DNA of 33,908 nucleotides, from contig JAHEKJ010000030.1 of NCBI GenBank assembly GCA_024638385.1, forward strand, positions 1-33,908, read 5' to 3'. The position numbers and the translations under genes were made by a program. Positions 1 through 7,710 of the stretch are shown here, piece after piece. Source of the stretch: Gammaproteobacteria bacterium (GTDB lineage Bacteria > Pseudomonadota > Gammaproteobacteria > GCA-001735895). Position 1 is the first letter of the stretch. Every line of letters begins with the position of its first letter. A model generated the notes under the pieces. That model saw nothing but the letters and a program-made list of their open reading frames with translations. It ran no database searches and was not told the origin of the DNA.

Positions 1-416
1 GATGCCGCCGGCGGCCTCGGCCGGAAAGAATTTCTGCAGGCGGTAGCCCTGTTCGAGCAGCGCCAGGCTCTCGGACGGCGTTATCGCGCCGGGCACGAAC
101 GGGAATTCGGCCTGGATCGCGGTATCGATCAGGGCCCGCGTCGACCCCGGGCTGACGGCGAAGCGCGCGCCGGCGGCGATGACCGCGTCGAAGTGCTCGG
201 GCCGGCGGATGCTGCCGGCGCCGACCAGCATCTTCGGCACCGCCGCGGCCGCCTGCCGGATCGCGTCGATCGCCGCGTCGGTGCGCAGCGTGATCTCGAT
301 CACGCCGATGCCGGCGTCGAGCAGGCATTGCGCGAGCGGCGCGGCCGCGGCCGGATCGTCGAGCACGACGACCGGCGTGATGCGAAAACCTTTCAGCAAT
401 TCGGTGGCGTCCATCG

Positions 417-420
<4 letters not shown>
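1..420 (-). CDS. eda: KDPG aldolase (2-keto-3-deoxy-6-phosphogluconate aldolase), 3'-truncated by window edge
   Basis: Catalyses the last Entner-Doudoroff step, splitting KDPG into pyruvate and glyceraldehyde 3-phosphate in the cytoplasm. The first 140 residues are visible, read from the ATG at 420. They show the class I aldolase signature: EITLRT with Glu42 and Arg46, a GAGS phosphate-binding stretch near residue 67, and KFFPAE with the Schiff-base lysine at Lys130. Bacterial Eda proteins are about 205-215 aa, so roughly 70 residues lie beyond the left edge. The start overlaps the edd stop in an ATGA (417-420), so the two genes are probably translationally coupled and co-transcribed with zwf, pgl and edd. 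A second ATG two codons later (414) is an alternative start. Confidence 0.93.
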
Positions 421-2228
<1,808 letters not shown>

Positions 2229-2242
2229 GTTCTAGCTCCGGG

Positions 2243-2929
2243 TCAGGGGGCCCAGTAAACGAAGACGGGAGTGGATTCGAGCGCGAGCAGGGACGCGGCC
2301 GGGTAGTTGCCGTCGCCGCGCGCGGCCTGCTCGAGCACGCGGCGCTTGTCGTCGCCGAAGATCAGTACCAGGATCGCGTCGCTGCGCGCGAGCGCGGCCA
2401 GCGTCAGGCTGACACGTTGCAGCGGGCTGGCTGCGGTCGCGACCGGCAGGCAACGGGTTTCGGCTTGCGGATCGAGGCCCCGGTCGAGGTTGTCGGCGTC
2501 GGGAAACAGCGACGCGAAATGCCCGTCGTTGCCCATGCCGAGCAGCGCCGCCGCGAACGGCGCCGGCAGCGCGCGGATTTCGGCGTCGAGTTCGGCGCAG
2601 CGCGCCTCGATCGACCGGCCGGCTGCGAACACGGGCACCAGCCGCGCCGCGGCGGCGGCTCCGGCCAGCAGGTGCTCGCGCGCTAGCCGCTCGTTGCTGT
2701 CGCCGGAGTCGGGTTCGATCCAGCGCTCGTCGCTGAGGTAGATGTCGACCTTCGGCCAGTCCAGCGGCATCGCCGCGAGTGCGCGGAAGCAGTCGACCGG
2801 CGTGGTTCCGCCGCTGACGACGAGGCCAGCGTGCGCGTCGGCGCGCAGGCGGGATTCGATGCGGGTTGCGAGCGCGCCCGCGGCGGCGATCGAGGCGGCC
2901 TGGCGGTCGGCGAATTCGAGCAGGTCCAT
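2243..2929 (-). CDS. pgl: 6-phosphogluconolactonase
   Basis: Hydrolyses 6-phosphogluconolactone, the product of Zwf, to 6-phosphogluconate. The product is 228 aa, typical of the DevB/NagB-like family. Visible motifs are VSGGTTP near residue 40, LSDERWI followed by SNE near residue 75, and LLGMGNDGHFASLFP in the centre (the usual form is GMGxDGHTASLFP, so Asn and Phe replace common residues). The same frame stays open far upstream, inside zwf, but homology begins at MDLLEF. The ATG at 2929 lies 2 bp after the zwf stop, which fixes the start by operon logic. The long upstream extension is a high-GC artefact of overlap with zwf. Confidence 0.93.
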   Translation of the reverse strand: MDLLEFADRQAASIAAAGALATRIESRLRADAHAGLVVSGGTTPVDCFRALAAMPLDWPKVDIYLSDERWIEPDSGDSNERLAREHLLAGAAAAARLVPVFAAGRSIEARCAELDAEIRALPAPFAAALLGMGNDGHFASLFPDADNLDRGLDPQAETRCLPVATAASPLQRVSLTLAALARSDAILVLIFGDDKRRVLEQAARGDGNYPAASLLALESTPVFVYWAP

Positions 2930-2931
2930 GA

Positions 2932-4404
2932 TCAGCTGTCCGGGTGCCAGGCGTGGCCGGCGCGGTCGAGCAGCAGCGAGGAAGCGGTCGGCCCCCAGGA
3001 GCCGGCGACGTAGGATTCGACCTTTTGTCCGGTTTCGAGCCAGCCCTCGTGAATCGAGTCGATGAAGTACCATGCGGCCTCGACCTCGTCGCGGCGCATG
3101 AACAATGCCGGATTGCCGCGCAAGGCTTCCATCAGCAGGCGCTCGTAGGCATCGGGATAGCGTACGCCGAAGGTTTCCTCGAAGCTCAGGTCGAGCGAGA
3201 CCGGGTGCAGGTTGAAGCCGCCGGGCCCCGGCTCCTTGGCCATCACGGTCAGCTTGACGCCCTCGTCGGGCTGCAGCTTGATCGCCAGGCGGTTGGCGGT
3301 CAGATCGTATTTCTGCTCGGGGAAAATCGAGTGCGGCACTTCCTTGAAATGGACGATGATTTCCGAGTGTTTGGCCTTGAGACGCTTGCCGGTGCGCAGG
3401 TAGAACGGCACGTTGGACCAGCGCCAGTTGTCGATCTCGAGCTTGAGTGCGACGAAAGTCTCGGTGTCGCTGTCGACGCCGTCGAGTTCGTCGAGATAAC
3501 CGGGCACCGGTTCGCCGCCGATCGCGCCGGCGGCGTACTGCGCGCGCACCGTGTGGCTGCGCACCAGCGCGGCGTCGAGCGGGCGCAGCGCGCGCAGCAC
3601 CTTGATCTTCTCGTCGCGCACCGCGTCGTGATGCAGGCTGCTCGGCGGCTCCATCGCGACCAGGCAAAGCAATTGCAGCAGGTGGTTTTGCACCATGTCG
3701 CGCAGCGCCCCGCTGCGATTGTAGTAGTCGATGCGACCGCCCACGCCGAGATCCTCGGCAACCGTAATCTGCACGTAGTCGATCGCGTCGCGGCGCCACA
3801 GGGGTTCGAACAGGAAATTGCCGAAGCGCAGCGCGAGCAGGTTCTGTACGGTTTCCTTGCCGAGGTAGTGGTCGATTCGGAATACCTGGCCCTCGGAAAA
3901 ACACTTGCCGACCGCGTCGTTGATCTTCTTCGCCGACTCGAAATCGTGGCCGATCGGTTTCTCCAGCACGATGCGGCTCGCCGGCGTGACCAGGTCGTTC
4001 TTGCGCAATCCCTGGGCGATCGGGCCGAACAGCGACGGCGCGGTCGCGAGATAGGCGATGCGATTGCGCGCTTCCTGCCCGGACAGCAGCGCCGCGAGCT
4101 TGTCCCAGCCGGAGTGGTTGGCGGCGTCGACGCTGACGTAGTGGATGCGTTTACGAAAGGCTTGCCATTGACCTTCGTCGTATTCGCCATCGGCGAGGTA
4201 CTCGCGCAGGCAAGCTTTGACCTTGTCGAGGTAAGCCTCGCGACTGAGCTTGCTGCGGCTCGCGCCGATGATGCGGCTCTTGCCTTCGAACTGCGCGTCG
4301 CGGTCGCGGTGGTACAGCGCCGGGATCAGCTTGCGCATTGCCAGGTCACCGGTTGCGCCGAATATGATCAGGTCGAATTCCTCGACCGGGATGAGTTTGG
4401 CCAC
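2932..4404 (-). CDS. zwf: Glucose-6-phosphate 1-dehydrogenase
   Basis: Oxidises glucose 6-phosphate to 6-phosphogluconolactone with NAD(P)+, at the entry to the Entner-Doudoroff and oxidative pentose phosphate routes. The product is 490 aa, the normal length. The dinucleotide-binding motif GATGDLAMRKL spans residues 16-26. The active-site signature RIDHYLGKE spans residues 176-184, with Lys183, and the probable catalytic base is His241 in NHLLQLL. The start is GTG at 4404; no stronger start lies nearby and no good Shine-Dalgarno is visible. It is the first gene of the zwf-pgl-edd-eda operon, divergent from hexR. A HexR-like box sits over its likely -10 element. Confidence 0.96.
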   Translation of the reverse strand: MAKLIPVEEFDLIIFGATGDLAMRKLIPALYHRDRDAQFEGKSRIIGASRSKLSREAYLDKVKACLREYLADGEYDEGQWQAFRKRIHYVSVDAANHSGWDKLAALLSGQEARNRIAYLATAPSLFGPIAQGLRKNDLVTPASRIVLEKPIGHDFESAKKINDAVGKCFSEGQVFRIDHYLGKETVQNLLALRFGNFLFEPLWRRDAIDYVQITVAEDLGVGGRIDYYNRSGALRDMVQNHLLQLLCLVAMEPPSSLHHDAVRDEKIKVLRALRPLDAALVRSHTVRAQYAAGAIGGEPVPGYLDELDGVDSDTETFVALKLEIDNWRWSNVPFYLRTGKRLKAKHSEIIVHFKEVPHSIFPEQKYDLTANRLAIKLQPDEGVKLTVMAKEPGPGGFNLHPVSLDLSFEETFGVRYPDAYERLLMEALRGNPALFMRRDEVEAAWYFIDSIHEGWLETGQKVESYVAGSWGPTASSLLLDRAGHAWHPDS

Positions 4405-4424
4405 GATAGTCTCGGGTTAGATTG

Positions 4425-4439
4425 TGTAATAATACTACA
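4425..4439. promoter_or_regulatory. HexR-like operator box 1
   Basis: TGTAATAATACTACA matches the HexR pseudopalindrome as I recall it (TGTARTWWWAYTACA) at all 15 positions. On the minus strand it reads TGTAGTATTATTACA, 14/15 identical to box 3 on the plus strand. It covers the candidate zwf -10. HexR is known to bind such sites and to release them on binding KDPG, so the operon would be induced by its own pathway intermediate. Confidence 0.75.
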
Positions 4440-4459
4440 GAAATACCAAGAATTGCCAA
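4432..4459 (-). promoter_or_regulatory. Candidate sigma70 promoter for zwf-pgl-edd-eda
   Basis: Read on the minus strand, TTGGCA (4459-4454) and TAGTAT (4437-4432) are separated by 16 bp. Transcription would start near 4425, about 20 nt before the zwf GTG. The -10 hexamer lies inside HexR-like box 1, so a bound repressor would block polymerase directly. This is inferred from hexamer match and position only. Confidence 0.5.
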
Positions 4460-4465
4460 TAATAA

Positions 4466-4495
4466 TTGTAATTTAATTAAATTTAGGTGTAGTAT
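4466..4495 (+). promoter_or_regulatory. Candidate hexR promoter giving a leaderless mRNA
   Basis: TTGTAA (4466-4471) and TAGTAT (4490-4495) are separated by 18 bp. A start 7 bp after the -10 falls at about 4502, the first base of the hexR ATG. No Shine-Dalgarno precedes the ATG; the nearest AGG is 14 nt away. An in-frame TAG at 4490 excludes an upstream start. Both facts fit leaderless translation. Another weak -35-like TTGCCA lies at 4453-4458. Confidence 0.4.
4467..4481. promoter_or_regulatory. HexR-like operator box 2 (one mismatch)
   Basis: TGTAATTTAATTAAA matches the HexR consensus at 14 of 15 positions; the fourteenth base is A instead of C. Its left edge lies 42 bp from box 1 and 21 bp from box 3, both whole numbers of helical turns. 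It overlaps the candidate -35 of hexR. Confidence 0.5.
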
Positions 4496-4502
4496 TACTA
4501 CA
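4488..4502. promoter_or_regulatory. HexR-like operator box 3 overlapping the hexR start
   Basis: TGTAGTATTACTACA matches the HexR consensus at all 15 positions and ends on the A of the hexR ATG. It contains the candidate hexR -10 TAGTAT (4490-4495). Binding here would give tight autorepression. Confidence 0.72.
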
Positions 4503-5320
4503 TGATAGAAAAGATTCAAGCTTCGCTCGACCGGCTCAGCGACGCCGAGCGACGCGTCGGCCACTGGGTGCTGGCGCATCCGCGCCAGACCGCCGAATCG
4601 ACCCTGGCCGAGGTCGCACAGCGATCGGGTGTCAGCGAACCGACCGTGGTGCGCTTTTGCCGCCGGCTCGGGGTCGGCGGTTATCGTGAAATGACCCGCC
4701 GGCTGACCGAAGCGTTGAGCCGCCCGACAAGTTTTTTGCACCAGAACGTGGCGGCGGACGACAGCAGCTCGGATGCGATCATCAAGGTTTTCGATGCGTC
4801 GATACGCGCGCTGGTCGAAGGCCGCGCCGAGCTGTCCGCGCAACCCGTCGATGCCGCCGCCGACCTGCTGCGCAACGCCCGGCATATCGCTTTCATCGGT
4901 CTCGGCGCTTCGGGTTGCGTCGCGCACGATGCCTGGCACAAGTTTTTCCGCCTCGGTATCCCGTGTTCGGTGTCGTCCGATCTGACGGCCATCCAGCAGC
5001 TCGCGTCGATCGCCGGGACCGGCGACTTGCTGTTTTTCGTGTCGGCGCGCGGCGCGCGCGCGGAGTTCGTCGAGGCGGCCGAGTGCGCGCGCGCCCAGGG
5101 TGCGTCGGTGCTTGCGCTGACGCGTCCGGATAGCGCGCTGGCGGCGGCCGCGAGCCTGACGCTGGCCAGCGAGACCACGGAGGACACCAGCATCTACACG
5201 CCGATGACGTCGCGGCTGACGCATCTCGTGCTGCTCGATGCGCTACTGGTTACGTTGTCGCTCGCGCTCGGCGCGGCCGCGGCCGACAAGCTTCGCGCGA
5301 GCAAGGCGGCACTCGTCTGA
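4502..5320 (+). CDS. hexR: HexR-family transcriptional regulator (RpiR/SIS type)
   Basis: Represses central glucose-catabolism genes and is relieved by KDPG in characterised gammaproteobacteria. The product is 272 aa. It has an N-terminal RpiR helix-turn-helix (about residues 1-75), with LAEVAQRSGVSEPTVVRFCRRLG as helix-turn-helix (residues 34-56). A C-terminal SIS phosphosugar-binding domain (about 125-255) carries IAFIGLGASGCVAHDAWHKFF. The opening MIEKIQASLDRLSDAERRV resembles the start of E. coli HexR, which supports the ATG at 4502. It is divergent from zwf, and three HexR-like boxes in the shared promoter argue for control of zwf-pgl-edd-eda and of itself. A role over the downstream glg genes is possible, but no box is seen there. 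Confidence 0.93.
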   Translation: MIEKIQASLDRLSDAERRVGHWVLAHPRQTAESTLAEVAQRSGVSEPTVVRFCRRLGVGGYREMTRRLTEALSRPTSFLHQNVAADDSSSDAIIKVFDASIRALVEGRAELSAQPVDAAADLLRNARHIAFIGLGASGCVAHDAWHKFFRLGIPCSVSSDLTAIQQLASIAGTGDLLFFVSARGARAEFVEAAECARAQGASVLALTRPDSALAAAASLTLASETTEDTSIYTPMTSRLTHLVLLDALLVTLSLALGAAAADKLRASKAALV

Positions 5321-5447
5321 GCTTTCGAATATATGTTATCGTGCCCTTCTTCACGACTTATCGGCTGCTTTGCGCCCGAGGTGTCGCGCCGCGTGTGGCG
5401 GCGCGAACCGAGGTGTACCAAAGCGGCGGAGACATGGGGAGGTCGAG

Positions 5448-5504
5448 TTGAACAATTCTGAAATCGGCTCCGGTATACCGGATACCGGAGTAATTCCATC
5501 ATGA
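5448..5504 (+). CDS. Candidate 18-codon leader ORF upstream of and overlapping glgB
   Basis: A TTG at 5448 follows a strong Shine-Dalgarno-like GGGGAGG (5436-5442) at 5 nt spacing. It opens an 18-codon frame (MNNSEIGSGIPDTGVIPS) whose TGA (5502-5504) overlaps the glgB ATG as ATGA. The ORF runs straight through the hairpin that hides the glgB ribosome-binding site. This is the arrangement expected if translating a short leader opens the hairpin and couples initiation at glgB. The peptide has no recognisable family, and TTG starts are weak, so it could be fortuitous. Confidence 0.35.
   Translation: MNNSEIGSGIPDTGVIPS
5468..5490 (+). promoter_or_regulatory. Hairpin sequestering the glgB Shine-Dalgarno
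   Basis: CTCCGGTAT (5468-5476) and ATACCGGAG (5482-5490) form a perfect 9-bp stem with a 5-nt loop. The terminal GGAG (5487-5490) is the only Shine-Dalgarno candidate for glgB, 10 nt before its ATG, and pairs with CTCC in the opposite arm. Folded RNA would mask the ribosome-binding site. The left arm also takes part in a 12-bp DNA palindrome, CCGGTATACCGG (5470-5481), so a protein operator is an alternative reading. No convincing promoter was seen in the rest of the 5321-5500 gap. Confidence 0.5.
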
Positions 5505-7705
5505 GCGTTTCGACAAAAACCAGGGATCCGACGCTGGACGCGGCGACGATTCAGGCCATCGTCAATTGCGATCACGGCGATGTGTTCGCGGTACTCGGAC
5601 TGCAGCAGAACCCGGCCGGCAAGGGCCTGGTCATTCGCGCCTTCCTGCCGCAGGCCGGCAGTGTCGATGTGGTCGGCGCGAACGGGCGCAGTATCGCGAC
5701 CCTGTCGAAGATACACGACGCGGGCCTGTTCGAGGCGGTTTTGCCGCGGCGAAAGAATCGCTTCGCCTACCGCTTCCGCATCGACGACAGCCAGCTCGTC
5801 GAGGATCCGTACCGCTTCCCGAGCCAGCTCGATCCGAACGACGTCTACTGGTTCAACGAAGGAACCCACGAGCGCAACTACCAGTGGATGGGCGCGCACG
5901 CGCGCACGATCGACGGTGTCGACGGGGCCAGTTTCGTCGTCTGGGCGCCAGCCGCCCGGCGCGTATCGGTCGTCGGTGACTTCAACGGCTGGGACGGCCG
6001 CTGCCACGTCATGCGCCGCCACCCCGCGGCCGGCGTCTGGGAAATATTCATTCCCGGGATCGAATGGTACGCGCACTACAAGTTCGAGATTTTCGATGCC
6101 GAGGGGCGCCTGCTGCCGCTCAAGGCCGATCCCTACGCGCGCTCGATGCAGCACCCGCCGGAGACCGCGTCGCGGGTGGTGCTCGACGACCGCTACGACT
6201 GGCAGGACGGCGACTGGATGGCGGCGCGCGCGTCGGTCAACCATCTCGAACAGCCGATGTCGATCTACGAGATTCATGCCGGTTCGTGGCGGCGCAAGGC
6301 CGACGAGGGCAATCGTTACCTGAGCTATCGCGAACTGGCCGACGAACTGATTCCCTATGTCAGCGAGCTCGGCTTCACCCACATCGAGTTGATGCCGGTC
6401 AGCGAGTATCCGTTCGACGGTTCCTGGGGATACCAGCCGATCGGCCTGTTCGCGCCGACGATACGCCACGGCACGCCGGACGAGTTTCGCTACTTCGTCG
6501 ACCGCTGCCATAGCGCCGGCATCGGCGTGTTGCTCGACTGGGTGCCGGGCCACTTTCCGACCGACCAGCACGGCCTCGGCCGCTTCGACGGCACCAGCCT
6601 CTACGAACACGCCGACCCGCGCAAGGGCTTCCACCCGGACTGGAACACGCTGATCTACAACTACGGCCGCAACGAGGTCAAGAGCTTCCTGCTCAGCAAT
6701 GCCAACTACTGGCTCGAGGAATTCCATATCGACGGTCTGCGCGTCGATGCGGTCGCGTCGATGCTTTATCTCGATTACAGCCGCAAGGCGGGCGAGTGGA
6801 CGCCGAACGTGCACGGCGGCCGGGAAAACCTCGAGGCGATCGAAGTGCTGCGCGCGGTCAACGCCCGCGTCTACGCCAAGCATCCGGGGGTCCTGATGAT
6901 CGCCGAGGAGTCTACCGCCTGGCCCGGCGTATCGGCGCCGGTGGATGCCGGCGGCCTCGGCTTCGGTTTCAAGTGGAACATGGGCTGGATGAACGACAGC
7001 CTCGAGTACATCGAGCGCGACCCGATCCATCGCAAGTACCATCACGACGCGTTTACCTTCAGTATCGTCTACGCGTGGTCGGAGAATTACATTCTGCCGC
7101 TGAGCCACGACGAGGTCGTGCACGGCAAGGGTTCGCTGGTCAACAAGATGCCCGGTGACGACTGGCAGCGCTTCGCCAACCTGCGCGCCTACCTCGGCTA
7201 CATGTGGGCGCACCCGGGCAAGAAGCTGCTGTTCATGGGCGGCGAGATCGCGCAGGCGCGAGAGTGGAACCACGACAGCCAGCTCGACTGGCATCTGCTC
7301 GAACGCGAACACCACCGCGGCGTGCAGGCGCTGGTGCGCGATCTGAACCGGGTGTACCGCGAGCTACCGGCGTTGCATCAGAAAGACTCGCGCGGCGACG
7401 GTTTCGAATGGTTGCCGGCACGCGCCGAGTCGGCATTCGCGTGGTTGCGCCGCGGGCACGACGACAGCCTGGCGCTGGTGATCTGCAACCTGACGCCGCA
7501 AACGCATTTCGGACTCGAAATCGGGGTGCCGAGCGCGGGCTTCTACCGCGAATGCCTCAACACCGACGCCGCCGAGTACGGCGGCAGCGGCCAGGGTAAT
7601 CTCGGCGGGGTGAACGCGACCGACGAAGGCCGCGACGGCCGGCCGCATTCGCTCAAGCTGACGTTGCCGCCGCTGGCGACATTGATCTTCGCTCACGAGG
7701 CCTGA
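5501..7705 (+). CDS. glgB: 1,4-alpha-glucan branching enzyme
   Basis: Introduces alpha-1,6 branches into glycogen by cutting and transferring alpha-1,4 chains (GH13). The product is 734 aa, close to E. coli GlgB, with an N-terminal CBM48-type region (about 1-230), a catalytic barrel and a C-terminal beta domain. Conserved GH13 regions are present: DWVPGHFP (346-353), GLRVDAVASM with nucleophile Asp416, MIAEEST with acid/base Glu469, and LSHDEVVHGKG with Asp537. The start is the ATG at 5501. It is the first gene of a plus-strand glycogen cluster, with glgX only 5 bp downstream. The leader holds a hairpin over the Shine-Dalgarno and a possible leader ORF. Confidence 0.97.
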   Translation: MSVSTKTRDPTLDAATIQAIVNCDHGDVFAVLGLQQNPAGKGLVIRAFLPQAGSVDVVGANGRSIATLSKIHDAGLFEAVLPRRKNRFAYRFRIDDSQLVEDPYRFPSQLDPNDVYWFNEGTHERNYQWMGAHARTIDGVDGASFVVWAPAARRVSVVGDFNGWDGRCHVMRRHPAAGVWEIFIPGIEWYAHYKFEIFDAEGRLLPLKADPYARSMQHPPETASRVVLDDRYDWQDGDWMAARASVNHLEQPMSIYEIHAGSWRRKADEGNRYLSYRELADELIPYVSELGFTHIELMPVSEYPFDGSWGYQPIGLFAPTIRHGTPDEFRYFVDRCHSAGIGVLLDWVPGHFPTDQHGLGRFDGTSLYEHADPRKGFHPDWNTLIYNYGRNEVKSFLLSNANYWLEEFHIDGLRVDAVASMLYLDYSRKAGEWTPNVHGGRENLEAIEVLRAVNARVYAKHPGVLMIAEESTAWPGVSAPVDAGGLGFGFKWNMGWMNDSLEYIERDPIHRKYHHDAFTFSIVYAWSENYILPLSHDEVVHGKGSLVNKMPGDDWQRFANLRAYLGYMWAHPGKKLLFMGGEIAQAREWNHDSQLDWHLLEREHHRGVQALVRDLNRVYRELPALHQKDSRGDGFEWLPARAESAFAWLRRGHDDSLALVICNLTPQTHFGLEIGVPSAGFYRECLNTDAAEYGGSGQGNLGGVNATDEGRDGRPHSLKLTLPPLATLIFAHEA

Positions 7706-7710
7706 GTTCG

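Noticed and set aside
2243..3904. A 553-codon frame that could be read as a fusion extending pgl into zwf
   Set aside because: Homology to 6-phosphogluconolactonase starts only at 2929, right after the zwf stop; the upstream part is arginine-rich noise overlapping zwf.
2944..4476. A 510-codon plus-strand frame opposite zwf
   Set aside because: Antisense shadow of zwf with low-complexity composition, and it runs into the HexR operator region.
5434..5451. A five-codon ATG frame upstream of glgB
   Set aside because: Its ATG precedes and overlaps the GGGGAGG that better serves the TTG leader ORF; too short to support.
5351..7315. A 654-codon minus-strand frame opposite glgB
   Set aside because: Same GC-driven shadow effect; no ribosome site or recognisable domain.
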